Of a stretch of 64,000 nt of DNA, positions 25,411-34,345 are shown one piece after another; position 1 is the first letter of the stretch, and the number at the start of each line of letters is the position of its first letter. This DNA is from UBA1447 sp964612185 (lineage in GTDB: Bacteria; Bacillota; Clostridia; Oscillospirales; Acutalibacteraceae): the NCBI GenBank assembly GCA_964612185.1, contig CAZTCR010000013.1, positions 1 through 64,000 of the forward strand. Reading direction: 5' to 3'. The translations under genes and the position numbers were made by a program. Below the pieces are notes generated by a model. It worked only from the letters and a program-made list of their open reading frames with translations, was not told the DNA's origin and ran no database searches.

Positions 25411-26625
25411 ATGAAGAGAATTGACAGAAACGATTATTTGGATTGGCTCATCAGATGGAAAGAAAAACAGATTATTAAAGTAGTCTCCGGCGTCCGCCGA
25501 TGCGGCAAATCAACTCTATTTGAGATTTACCGGGATTATTTACTGCAAAACGGAACAGACAACAAACAGATTATCATGATCAACTTCGAAGATATTGATT
25601 TTGAGCATCTGACAGATTACCGAATACTCTATGACTATATCAAAACCCAATTAGCGCCCGAAAAAATGAACTACATATTTTTAGATGAGGTCCAGCATGT
25701 AGCGCAGTTTGAAAAAGCGGTAGACAGCCTGTTTCTAATGAAAAACTGTGATGTGTATATAACCGGTTCCAATGCTTATTTTATGTCCGGCGAACTTGCC
25801 ACACTTCTTTCCGGCCGGTATGTGGAACTGAGAATGCTGCCCTTGTCGTTCAAAGAGTTTTGTTCATCGTTTGAAAATATGTCGGCTTATTCTGTCAGAG
25901 ACAAATTCAGTCTCTATATTGAAAATGGGTCTTTCCCATATACTGCGAAGTTCGAACAAACCGGCCGCGAAGTTAAGGAATATTTGAATGACATATACAA
26001 TTCCGTGCTGTTGAAGGATATCGTCGCGCGGCTGAACATTTCCGATGTGGCAAATTTGGAAAACATCACGAAATTCCTGTTTTACAACATCGGCAGTAAA
26101 GTCTCACCGATAAAAATTGCAAACACCCTGAAATCCGCAGGGAAAAGCATCGATCAAAAAACAGTAGACAAATATATACACGGACTCACAGACAGCTTGC
26201 TGTTCTATGAGGCAAAGCGATACAATATCAAGGGCAAGCAGTTTTTAACAACACAGAATAAGTATTACGGTGTAGATGTGGCAATCAGAAACACACTCGT
26301 TAAGAGCAGTGAAAGCGACACCGGTCATATACTTGAGAATATTGTATATCTTGAACTCCTGCGCCGAGGCAATAAAGTGTATACCGGCCAACTTGGTGAC
26401 GGTGAAGTGGACTTTGTCGCAATCAACGCAAGCGCTGTAGGGTACTATCAAATAGCGGCATCCACACTGGATGAAGCAACACTTGTTAGGGAACTTGCAC
26501 CTTTCAAGAAAATATCCGACAACTATCCGAAATACCTGCTGACGCTTGATGATGTGTTCGGTACAGCCAATTACGAAGGTATTCAAAAAATAAATGTACT
26601 GGATTGGCTGCTTGGCGAAACCTGA
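25411..26625 (+). CDS. AAA ATPase with DUF4143 domain
   Basis: 404 residues. N-terminal AAA_14 ATPase: Walker A GVRRCGKST (near residue 27), Walker B IFLDEVQ, sensor ITGSNAYF and an LSGRYVE segment. The C-terminal half is DUF4143, with a PD-(D/E)XK-like end (GDGEVDFVAI, then YYQIA). Such proteins are very common and often many per genome in anaerobes; their function is unknown. It has its own promoter and no partner gene. It is a paralogue of the protein at 62746-63945 (shared R-R-C-G-K-S-T and ITGSNAY motifs, same length). Confidence 0.88.
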   Translation: MKRIDRNDYLDWLIRWKEKQIIKVVSGVRRCGKSTLFEIYRDYLLQNGTDNKQIIMINFEDIDFEHLTDYRILYDYIKTQLAPEKMNYIFLDEVQHVAQFEKAVDSLFLMKNCDVYITGSNAYFMSGELATLLSGRYVELRMLPLSFKEFCSSFENMSAYSVRDKFSLYIENGSFPYTAKFEQTGREVKEYLNDIYNSVLLKDIVARLNISDVANLENITKFLFYNIGSKVSPIKIANTLKSAGKSIDQKTVDKYIHGLTDSLLFYEAKRYNIKGKQFLTTQNKYYGVDVAIRNTLVKSSESDTGHILENIVYLELLRRGNKVYTGQLGDGEVDFVAINASAVGYYQIAASTLDEATLVRELAPFKKISDNYPKYLLTLDDVFGTANYEGIQKINVLDWLLGET

Positions 26626-26643
26626 TGCTTTAAGTTAAATCTG

Positions 26644-28035
26644 TTATAATATTACCGCTGATTCCCAGCCCATTATTCCCGCGAAATGTTTCAGCACACC
26701 CAACGCATCGCCGTAAACAATAGCCGCATGATGCGTACCCCCGTGTTTGCTGTATTCCGCCAAGAATTCCGCTACCGGCGCCTTCGGTTTGAACCAGCCG
26801 TGGATGCTGTCTTCCATCCTGTCCTCTCCCTGCACCTCAAGCATCTCAACGAGAGCAAGGATAAGGGTAAAGGAATTTCCCTTTACGGGTGCCAGGTTGA
26901 CAAAAACCGCCTCTCCGCCTTTAAACCGGCCGTAAGCCACCACAGGATTGTCCGCATCGGTGAACGGATAGTCCTTTTCTTTTAAAACCGGCTTTTCGGC
27001 CGATAGATTCAGGTTCATTTCGCCCATGTGGCTGATTAAGATGCTGTTATTTGCCCAGTCCGGGCAGAACATTTCCACAAAGGATGTTTCGGAAAAGGCC
27101 GACAGCAGCGCGCCCGTGAGCGCGGCGGTCAGCACATCGCCTTCCCCGGCATAACCGATACCGCGCGCCATGGCTTTGCTCGCTTCCAAAAACGGCATGC
27201 AGGGAATGCCGCACTGTTTGGTGATGCCCATAAAGTTCGCCGTAAAAGCCGTGAGGCTGTTTTTTTCTATCCATTTTCTGACTGCCAGGTTGGCTTTGGT
27301 TGATTGCCTGTAAACATCTTCATTCAGATTGCCGGCAACGAATCTTGCCCTGTCCTGTTCGATTTCGTTTTCAACCTCTTCGTCCGTGATTTCATGTAAA
27401 AACTTTGAACCCTCAAAGAAGTTGAATTCAACTGTTTCAATACCGATGGTTAATTGAAGCACATCAGCCGGCAGGGCAAAATCGCCCATGCCTTTGAAAG
27501 ACCCGCCCAGTTTGCCGACGCGGGCTTTTTTGATATTTTCGGCAATTTTGACTGCTTTCACGCAGTCTTTTATTCTGTCCAGCACATCCGATTTTTCCCA
27601 GTGCCCCGCTTCAATCATAAAACTTTTGCCGTTGCGCAGCAGGAGGCTGCACATATCCTGCACACCGTGGATACCGTGATTATAAAGAATCTCATCGGGG
27701 TTCTGGGATGGGCTGAAATCATACATAGGCGTTGTGTCCAGCACAATCAGCGGCAGTTTTGTGCGGGCCAAAACATCTGCCGATTCGAGCGATGGCGAGT
27801 ACGCCAAATGCAGGGTGACAATGGCATCAACCTTTTCGGTTTCAAAAAAGCCGACAGCGCTTTCAAACTCTGCTTTTACTCTGCAAACCGGAGAGGTCAC
27901 CACTTCAAGTTCCCTTTTTTGGAGTTCGCTCGCAATGGTTTGATAAAATGCGTCAACGCCGGCCCTCAGTTCGGGCCATGAATCGTCATAGAGCTTTATA
28001 TACAGCGGCAGAAGTCCGATTTTAAGGTTTTTCAA
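26644..28035 (-). CDS. L-fucose/L-arabinose isomerase-like protein
   Basis: 463 residues. Resembles the L-fucose isomerase superfamily: an N-terminal Rossmann-like domain (KIGLLPLYIKLYD, AIVTLHLAYSPSLES) and a C-terminal domain with CGIPCMPFLEAS, YAGEGDVLTA with a likely metal Glu, and GGTHHAAIVYGD with likely metal or substrate His. The start is a TTG at 28035 preceded by GGAGGGG at about seven bases; the ATG of that region is inside the Shine-Dalgarno site. It overlaps the amidohydrolase gene by 14 bases. It is the last gene of a five-gene operon, and the substrate is unknown. Confidence 0.78.
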   Translation of the reverse strand: MKNLKIGLLPLYIKLYDDSWPELRAGVDAFYQTIASELQKRELEVVTSPVCRVKAEFESAVGFFETEKVDAIVTLHLAYSPSLESADVLARTKLPLIVLDTTPMYDFSPSQNPDEILYNHGIHGVQDMCSLLLRNGKSFMIEAGHWEKSDVLDRIKDCVKAVKIAENIKKARVGKLGGSFKGMGDFALPADVLQLTIGIETVEFNFFEGSKFLHEITDEEVENEIEQDRARFVAGNLNEDVYRQSTKANLAVRKWIEKNSLTAFTANFMGITKQCGIPCMPFLEASKAMARGIGYAGEGDVLTAALTGALLSAFSETSFVEMFCPDWANNSILISHMGEMNLNLSAEKPVLKEKDYPFTDADNPVVAYGRFKGGEAVFVNLAPVKGNSFTLILALVEMLEVQGEDRMEDSIHGWFKPKAPVAEFLAEYSKHGGTHHAAIVYGDALGVLKHFAGIMGWESAVIL

Positions 28036-29092
28036 AATAATCCCCTCCATAAGCGTTGTTGATGATTCTGAGTGCATTGTTGTAAAACACATCTTCGATA
28101 TCGGCTCGCTGCAACCCTTCGGCTTTAGCCGCCAACCGCATCGCTTCAATCTCTTCATACATAAAGAAAGTAAGCTTTTCCGCTTCCTGTCCCTCAACCT
28201 CCCGCATGTGTTTGTCACCCGAAACATCTCCGTACAGTCCTTGTGGTATAAGGTTCACATAATTCCCGTTTTCGCAGATACGCCGTGTCCTCATTTTTAA
28301 AATCGGCAGGTCGCTGCCGAATAAAATCCTTTTCGGTCCAACGGCTTTGATCAGCTGCCGGAACACATCGGTGTTGGTGTTGGCGGCAAAATCAAAGACC
28401 ATGTTTTTTGTTTCGGCAAGCAGCTCAAACGCGTTCCCGACATCCTCCGGGCAATAGGCTCTGCCGACATGCGCGACAATCAGCTTTAAATTCGGATAAT
28501 CCCTTTCGATTTCGAGCAGCTGGCGAAGATTGACAGGATCTTTCAGCCGCCCGTCCCGCGGGATATGCAGCATCACTATCAAACCCAGTTTATCCAACAT
28601 CTTGAGCTGGTGCGGCGGCAGGAAATCGAAAATGCAGATTTCTTTTTCAGGAATGGCAGGCGGCGCGAAATTCAAATACACCTTGCAGCCCAAAAAACCG
28701 CCTTTTTTGATAAGTTCTTCCATTTCGGCGGCGCTTTGATGAGGCTTCGTCACCACCAGCGACGGGATTCTGTATTTTGCCGAACACGCTTGAATATAGC
28801 CGTTGCAGGCATCCAGATCAACATCAAGGCTTACCTGCGAAAATATCATCGGTGTTACGCTTTTCCCGGGGAACATCAGCTCATAAGTCCCGAGCAGGTC
28901 TTCTATCGAATTTTCCTTCGCCACCAGCGACGGCCATGTGACTGTTCTTATGGGCGTGTTTTCCGCCTCCATGCCGAATTTTTCCAGCCAGACATGCGTG
29001 TGAATATCAATCATTTGTTCCGGCAGAAAATCACGAAGTTTCTCTTCGTAAAAATGCTTGTCGATATCTTTAATCTTTAATGTCTCACTCAA
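28022..29092 (-). CDS. Amidohydrolase-family TIM-barrel hydrolase
   Basis: 356 residues. Contains DIHTHVW (first two metal His, near residue 30), LHIPRDGR, LIVAHVGRAY (metal His) and LFGSDLP with the catalytic Asp, as in amidohydrolase-2 enzymes that act on lactones or decarboxylate acids. Starts with TTG seven bases after GGGAGG. Within this sugar operon a lactonase-like or ring-opening reaction is plausible. Confidence 0.82.
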   Translation of the reverse strand: MSETLKIKDIDKHFYEEKLRDFLPEQMIDIHTHVWLEKFGMEAENTPIRTVTWPSLVAKENSIEDLLGTYELMFPGKSVTPMIFSQVSLDVDLDACNGYIQACSAKYRIPSLVVTKPHQSAAEMEELIKKGGFLGCKVYLNFAPPAIPEKEICIFDFLPPHQLKMLDKLGLIVMLHIPRDGRLKDPVNLRQLLEIERDYPNLKLIVAHVGRAYCPEDVGNAFELLAETKNMVFDFAANTNTDVFRQLIKAVGPKRILFGSDLPILKMRTRRICENGNYVNLIPQGLYGDVSGDKHMREVEGQEAEKLTFFMYEEIEAMRLAAKAEGLQRADIEDVFYNNALRIINNAYGGDYFEKP

Positions 29093-29124
29093 ATTTTGAC
29101 CTCCCGCACTGCATTCTGTGCAGT

Positions 29125-30576
29125 CTAAATGAATTTGGTGTCGGGGAATCTTACAGCAAATTGATTGTAACTGTAGCTGTATTCCGCATGTGCCTTGCTG
29201 TCCGGCAGTAAAACGCGCTTTTCAAAATTCATCCCCGCATATGCAGCCCGCTCGTTCGCGTAAAGCCCCACACCAATCCCCGCGAGAACCGCCGCGCCCA
29301 CTGCTCCCGCGCAGGAGCCGTTGACAATGGTTACGCGCCTGCCGAGTACATCGGCGATAATCTGCGGCCATGGATGTGTTTCGGAAGGGCCCCCGACCAT
29401 GTTAACGGTGTCAACGCGCATGCCCGCCTGCTGCAGCTGCTCGATACGCATCCTCAGCAGATACGCCGTGCCTTCCATAACGGCTCTTGCGATATCGGCT
29501 TTGAGGCATTGGTCCAGTTCATCCCGTTCATCAAACTGCATTGTATTGATCAGCAACCCGTTTGCGCCGATCGGTGCACAAGCGGCAAGGCGGTCAAACT
29601 CCTTGTATTTATCGGGAGAATCGGATATATACCTGCGCAGGTATTGTTCCACATAATTTGAAATAGCTTTGAGCGACAGCATCACGCCCCATAAACCCTC
29701 TTTTCGCAAAAACGGGTCTACCAAAAGATTCTGGCTCACCGCCAAATCCCGGTCTTTCAAAGGGTAAAAGCCCACCCAGGATGTTCCGCAGGATAAAAGC
29801 AACTGCCCTTCGTCAAACACGCCCGAACCCCTCGCGGCACCGGGATGGTCAAAAGAGCCTAATACAACCGGTGTGCCCGCCGGGAGCCCTGTTTTCTCGG
29901 CGGCTTCCGGGGTAATCCGCCCCAAAACCGTTCCGGAGTCTATTATCGGCGGCAGTTTATCCGCCGGAATACCCAGTTTTTCGAGATACGGCAGATACCA
30001 TTCGGCTTTCCTTTGGGCCTGCAAGTATGAAGTCGTGGCGGTGGAGGAATCTATGCCCCATTCCCCGGTTAGCCTGAAGTTGACATAATCGGTGCTCATG
30101 CAGATTTTAGCTGCCTGTTGCAACATTTCCGGTTGATGGCACTTCAGCCAGGACAGATGCACGATGGGGAACATATTGATAAAAGGCCAGCCGGTTATTT
30201 GATGGATCTCCGCCGGGTTCAGCAGCTCTCCGAATACTGTTTGAGACTCATCCCGGGCGCGGGTATCCATCCAGCTGACAGCGTTCATCAGCGGCTTGTC
30301 TGCGCCGTCCAATAACACAGTGTTGCCGCTGGCCGTCACCATGCTGAGCCCCGCAACAGCTGCTCCGTCGGGCAGGGCTTTGACAAGGTTTTGAATCACA
30401 CCGGCAACAAGCGAATAAAATTCTTCGGCATCAAACTCAATCGAACCGTCTTTGGCCGTTATATAGCTTGTCCGGGCTTTTTCTTTTGCAATAACAACGC
30501 CTTTTGCGGACATCAGCACGCCTTTGACGGCGGATGTCCCCAAATCAAGGCCGATTAAATACTTTTCATCCGTCAT
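29125..30576 (-). CDS. FGGY-family carbohydrate kinase
   Basis: 483 residues with the two FGGY domains: phosphate 1 loop IGLDLGTSAVKG (near 8), SWMDTRA, TSYLQAQ, GSFDHPGAARGSG in the hinge region, and VNMVGGPSETHPWPQIIADV with ASP-type loop and GAAVLAGIG at the end. It resembles xylulose kinases and gluconokinases. Third gene of the operon, giving a phosphorylated sugar or polyol to the downstream steps. Confidence 0.88.
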   Translation of the reverse strand: MTDEKYLIGLDLGTSAVKGVLMSAKGVVIAKEKARTSYITAKDGSIEFDAEEFYSLVAGVIQNLVKALPDGAAVAGLSMVTASGNTVLLDGADKPLMNAVSWMDTRARDESQTVFGELLNPAEIHQITGWPFINMFPIVHLSWLKCHQPEMLQQAAKICMSTDYVNFRLTGEWGIDSSTATTSYLQAQRKAEWYLPYLEKLGIPADKLPPIIDSGTVLGRITPEAAEKTGLPAGTPVVLGSFDHPGAARGSGVFDEGQLLLSCGTSWVGFYPLKDRDLAVSQNLLVDPFLRKEGLWGVMLSLKAISNYVEQYLRRYISDSPDKYKEFDRLAACAPIGANGLLINTMQFDERDELDQCLKADIARAVMEGTAYLLRMRIEQLQQAGMRVDTVNMVGGPSETHPWPQIIADVLGRRVTIVNGSCAGAVGAAVLAGIGVGLYANERAAYAGMNFEKRVLLPDSKAHAEYSYSYNQFAVRFPDTKFI

Positions 30577-30600
30577 CTTGCGGTAGCCCTTTCCCTGCGA

Positions 30601-31731
30601 TTAATCCAAATCCACCCAGCACTTTTTTCGGTCGGACTCATAGGCTTTTTCCATCACATACTGCACATAGGCGCCATCCTTAAATGAAGGCGTTGCTGCC
30701 CTGCCTTCATCCACGCAGCTCAGGAAATTATATAAACTGTGCACATGCGCCCGTATCCAGCCGACGGAAAACTTGGGACCGGGAAAATCTCCGCCCGGTT
30801 TATTGTACCGCTGAACACATTCGATTTTATTAAACCCTTTTTCTCCGCCATAATTGTCATCCGGCAGGGTATTATCGTAGAACTCCAACCAGTTCGGTTC
30901 CATTAAGTTAAAACGGATGGCTCCTTTGACACCATGGATTTCGAACCGAAGTTCGTCATTGGTGCCGGTCGCGGTTTTTGTAGCTTCGATGGTACCGGTC
31001 ACGCCGCTTTTCATTTTGGCAATCATAAGTGCGCTGTCTTCCGCTTCGATGTCAACCATGTTACCGTCTTTGTCCGGCCGCTGCTTATATAAAATATCCG
31101 TATGCGCGAACACGGACGCGTACTCGCCGAGCAGGTTATACATTAAGTCAATGACATGAGAGCCCAAATCCACCAAAACCCCGCCACCGAACTTTTTATC
31201 CTGCTTCCAGCCGATTTTCTTGTTCGGGTCCACCGAGCCGGCGTGCAGATAGCAGGCCCGGAAAGAAGTCACTTTGCCGATTTTATCCTGCTCGATGAGT
31301 TCCTTTGCATGTAAAGTAGCCGGAAAGAACCTGTTCTGCAGCGCCATTTGTGTGATGACATTCGAACTTTTCAAAAGCTCGGTGATTTCTTTTGTTTCTT
31401 CAAAGTTTGCGGCAAGCGGTTTGTCGCAGTAAACATGTTTTCCAGCTTTAATGGCTTTTATCACCGCTTCTTTATGGTAAATATTAGGTGTGCAGATATC
31501 GATAATATCAATATCCGGGCAGTTGAAAATATCATCGGGATTATCGGTGGCAAATTCAAAGCCCAGCGTCTCCTTCGCATCTTGGGCTTTTTCCAGCGTT
31601 CTGTTGCACACGCCGACGAGCCTTATTTTAAACGGCAGATTGCTGTAATAAAGCGGAATCGTCTTATACCCATAGGTATGCGTTTTGCCCATGAACCCAA
31701 ACCCGATAATGCCTATGCTGAGTTCTTTCAT
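30601..31731 (-). CDS. Gfo/Idh/MocA-family oxidoreductase
   Basis: 376 residues. N-terminal Rossmann fold with GIIGFGFMGKTH and the EKP-like motif CDKPLAAN; a C-terminal domain with GGGVLVDLGSHVIDLMY. Family members oxidise or reduce sugars, inositols and amino-sugars with NAD(P). Its start lies within two bases of the aminotransferase stop, so the two are translationally coupled. Confidence 0.9.
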   Translation of the reverse strand: MKELSIGIIGFGFMGKTHTYGYKTIPLYYSNLPFKIRLVGVCNRTLEKAQDAKETLGFEFATDNPDDIFNCPDIDIIDICTPNIYHKEAVIKAIKAGKHVYCDKPLAANFEETKEITELLKSSNVITQMALQNRFFPATLHAKELIEQDKIGKVTSFRACYLHAGSVDPNKKIGWKQDKKFGGGVLVDLGSHVIDLMYNLLGEYASVFAHTDILYKQRPDKDGNMVDIEAEDSALMIAKMKSGVTGTIEATKTATGTNDELRFEIHGVKGAIRFNLMEPNWLEFYDNTLPDDNYGGEKGFNKIECVQRYNKPGGDFPGPKFSVGWIRAHVHSLYNFLSCVDEGRAATPSFKDGAYVQYVMEKAYESDRKKCWVDLD

Positions 31732-31732
31732 A

Positions 31733-33286
31733 TCAGTCTGTACCCCCTGCTATTTTCTCGAGCGCCTCGTCCATTTTATCAATCAAGTAATCAAGCATCG
31801 CCTTTGTCGCGATGATGGGCGGTTTTGTCAGCGCCGCGGGCGGGCACATGGCTTTGTAGGTTTGTGAGCTGATATCAATACAACCGGCATTCAGAAACCC
31901 GGTAAATTTTAGCACCTTGTCCGGGTCAAAGAAGAAGATGCTGGACAAATGCCCTTGTCCTTCTATGCGCTCAATCAGTGACGGATATTTTTTCGCCAAG
32001 CCCTTCAGCCGGCTTTCGTAGTAATCGCCCGTTTCGCGGATAGTCGCCTCATTGTCCTGCGCAAATTCCATGGTGATTAAATAGGCAAGCGCGGCCAATT
32101 CTTCCTGCCCGTTGGTGACCAAGGCGCCAAAGAGATTCAGGTTATCCATTGCATCAGTCGTGATAATGCGTGACGCCGCGTATTGCCCGCCCGGGAAGCC
32201 TTTGCCGATAACGACGAAATCGGGGTTCAGCCCATACTCCCTGAACAGGTACATGCCCGGGTACCACATGCAGGACTGAATCTCGTCGCACATGGTCGGT
32301 GTATCATTTGCGTGACAAAGCGCATATATGTTTTGAAGAAACTCTTTTTGCAGCTTGATGCCTCCGTAATTCATCATAATAATTTCATGAATAAAACCGG
32401 CGGCTTTAAACGGCGGTTTGTTATACTCTTCAAACTTTGCTTTGAAATCCTCAAAATTATTGATGCTCACCGGGCAAACCTTCATGATCCCGGCTCTATT
32501 CATTTTTTCTGAAAATCCCGGCCATAAATCCCGCATGGTCTGCGCGAGAACGGTCGTTCCATGGTAATTAGCCTTCCCGCCGCCCTCATGGTCCGCCATA
32601 ACAAAGAACACCGGTGTTCTGCCCGCGTATTCGGGCTCGGGGGCATGGTCGTCCAACTTATAAAACCGCGCCAGCATCATCTTGATGCCTGCCTCGCAGG
32701 CCAGCGAACCGGTTTCAAGGTTGATGACGCGGTTTAAAACATGCAGCTGTTTTGAATTAATCACCTCATCAAGTGATTTTATATCATCTTTTTTGATGCC
32801 GTTTACCGTTCGGACAAGCTCTCTTTCAAGCAGCCGCGTGATGTAACCGCGCGCATTGTTATGGGTCGCGTTTGTAATCCCGAGCGCTTTGGCATGTTCA
32901 ATCAGCTTATAACCGGGGAAGTTGTGCCCGACCGGCGCGTGGTAATGCTCGCTTTTGGCCGTTAAATAGAGCCTCCCGTCCTCTCCGAGGCGAAGGTACC
33001 CCATGCCGCCGACAGGGCTGGCGTTAAAGTTGGAAGCTTTTTTGAACGCTTCGGTGGCGGCGCCGGCATTGGAAAACCGGACTTTAGGAATCACTTGCGT
33101 GCCCACCTTTTCCAGCAAACCGTCCATTTTAGCGATGAATTCTGCCGGCATGAAATCCACTTCATCGCAAGCCAGCCTTCGCGTTTGCTCTTTATCCAAT
33201 TCGCCAAATAACTCCGTTCCGGCAAGAACAGCGTCAATATATTCAGTTCCCAATAATTGCTGTAATGATTTTTTCATCAATTTCAA
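31733..33286 (-). CDS. Class III PLP-dependent aminotransferase
   Basis: About 517 residues. Class III fold: THNNARGYITRLLE near the N-terminal third, CDEIQS with the PLP-ring Asp, and GKGFPGGQY with the Schiff-base Lys. Members move amino groups on or off omega-carbons and C-amino sugars. GGGAGAG precedes a TTG start at 33286; an ATG at 33319 is possible but has no site. It is the first gene of the operon, with a Gfo/Idh/MocA partner, a pairing seen in amino-sugar and aminocyclitol metabolism. Confidence 0.88.
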   Translation of the reverse strand: MKLMKKSLQQLLGTEYIDAVLAGTELFGELDKEQTRRLACDEVDFMPAEFIAKMDGLLEKVGTQVIPKVRFSNAGAATEAFKKASNFNASPVGGMGYLRLGEDGRLYLTAKSEHYHAPVGHNFPGYKLIEHAKALGITNATHNNARGYITRLLERELVRTVNGIKKDDIKSLDEVINSKQLHVLNRVINLETGSLACEAGIKMMLARFYKLDDHAPEPEYAGRTPVFFVMADHEGGGKANYHGTTVLAQTMRDLWPGFSEKMNRAGIMKVCPVSINNFEDFKAKFEEYNKPPFKAAGFIHEIIMMNYGGIKLQKEFLQNIYALCHANDTPTMCDEIQSCMWYPGMYLFREYGLNPDFVVIGKGFPGGQYAASRIITTDAMDNLNLFGALVTNGQEELAALAYLITMEFAQDNEATIRETGDYYESRLKGLAKKYPSLIERIEGQGHLSSIFFFDPDKVLKFTGFLNAGCIDISSQTYKAMCPPAALTKPPIIATKAMLDYLIDKMDEALEKIAGGTD

Positions 33287-33354
33287 CTGTATCTCTCCCA
33301 ATGCTTTATTCCTGCTCATTCGTTCGATTTTAACTATGTTTGCATTCCTGTATT

Positions 33355-33383
33355 ATTGTATCACTTTTATTTTATCTGTAAAC
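33355..33383 (-). promoter_or_regulatory. Promoter of the aminotransferase operon
   Basis: On the minus strand, TTTACA (33377-33382) or GTTTAC one base upstream (33378-33383), a 16-17 base spacer, then TACAAT (33355-33360). The imperfect -35 box fits an activated promoter; the array at 33400-33522 stands directly upstream. Confidence 0.65.
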
Positions 33384-33399
33384 AGGTAAGAAAAAAGTA

Positions 33400-33522
33400 A
33401 AGTTCTTGCATAGGTACTGCAAAAACTTTGCGTTTTATTATAGTTTTGGCAGATGTACTGCAAAAACTTGTCGTTTACATCCACTTCTTGCAGAGGTAGT
33501 GCAATAACTCTGCTTCGAATAT
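33400..33522 (-). repeat. Three 41-bp repeats carrying a TTGCA-N7-TGCAA dyad
   Basis: Three degenerate units start at 33400, 33441 and 33482, exactly 41 bases apart. Each holds a 17-base dyad: TTGCA-TAGGTAC-TGCAA (33406-33422), TGGCA-GATGTAC-TGCAA (33447-33463) and TTGCA-GAGGTAG-TGCAA (33488-33504). The spacing of about four helical turns puts all sites on one face of the DNA, immediately upstream of the -35 box of the aminotransferase operon. Likely binding sites for an activator or cooperative repressor not encoded next to it. The rest of the 33523-33817 gap holds a GGGTTTTG/CAAAACCC hairpin (about 33534-33554) and no gene. Confidence 0.7.
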
Positions 33523-33817
33523 CAGCGGGACGGGGTTTTGTCACAAAACCCTTTCATTTTTATGTGAAATCAAAGCACCATCCCCCAGTTTTTCAACAGT
33601 TTCTATTTTAAGTGTACTGAGTAATTAGTAAAGCGTATTGAGTAAATTGAGTAATTTGTATGGAGATGACTTTTTGCTTGGGAAAAAGCCGTTGTTCTTA
33701 TAAATGTAGTAGGGATAATAGTTTGTAACAAAGCTCAACAATTTACATGAAAAATCTCCCGTAAATTCGATGTCGGATTCTTATAAAATAGAAACCAGAC
33801 CCCTGATTCGATACATT

Positions 33818-34345
33818 TTATATGTTGTTACAGTATTCATCCGCAAGGATTGCATAAACTGCCTGGTCAATCCATTCTTTATCCACTCGCGCCCAAAATG
33901 CTTTGACATGCAAGGCTTCACGCCGCATACCGTTTCGCTCCATCACACGATATGAACCATAATTCACAGCGGCACATGGGGCAAAAATGCGACGCAGTTT
34001 TATGTCCTCAAACCCGTATCGAATCAATTCTCCGCCAAGTTCGGTGCCATAGCCGTTTTTCCAATAGTCTATGTGGAGAATCCAACCCAGTTCTGCCGTA
34101 TCGTTTTTATTGTCGGGATAAATACCGCAGCTACCAATAACATCTCCTGTTTCTTTCAAAACAACAGCAAAATCCTTGCCTGGTTTTACCGCCGCTAAGA
34201 AGACACGAGTTTGTTCCTCTGTATTTGGTCCCCATCCCATATACCGGGTGTTGGCAGGGTTGCTCCCCCACGAATGAACAGCCTCATAATCTTCTAACGT
34301 AAGTGGCCGAAGAATGAGCCGTTTTGTTTTAAGCTCAAATTTCAT
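33818..34345 (-). CDS. GNAT N-acetyltransferase (RimJ/RimL type)
   Basis: 175 residues starting FELKTKRLILRPL, with GSCGIYP, AELGWILHIDYWKNGYGTE (acetyl-CoA loop region) and a RIFAPCAAVNYGSYRVMERNGM end typical of the RimJ/RimL group, which acetylates protein N-termini or small molecules. It overlaps the preceding kinase-like gene by four bases and so forms a two-gene unit with it. Confidence 0.9.
   Translation of the reverse strand: MKFELKTKRLILRPLTLEDYEAVHSWGSNPANTRYMGWGPNTEEQTRVFLAAVKPGKDFAVVLKETGDVIGSCGIYPDNKNDTAELGWILHIDYWKNGYGTELGGELIRYGFEDIKLRRIFAPCAAVNYGSYRVMERNGMRREALHVKAFWARVDKEWIDQAVYAILADEYCNNI

Noticed and set aside
33400..33522. CRISPR array or degraded phage attachment site
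   Set aside because: The repeats are degenerate, contiguous and short in number, and they sit just before a promoter; operator sites explain them better.
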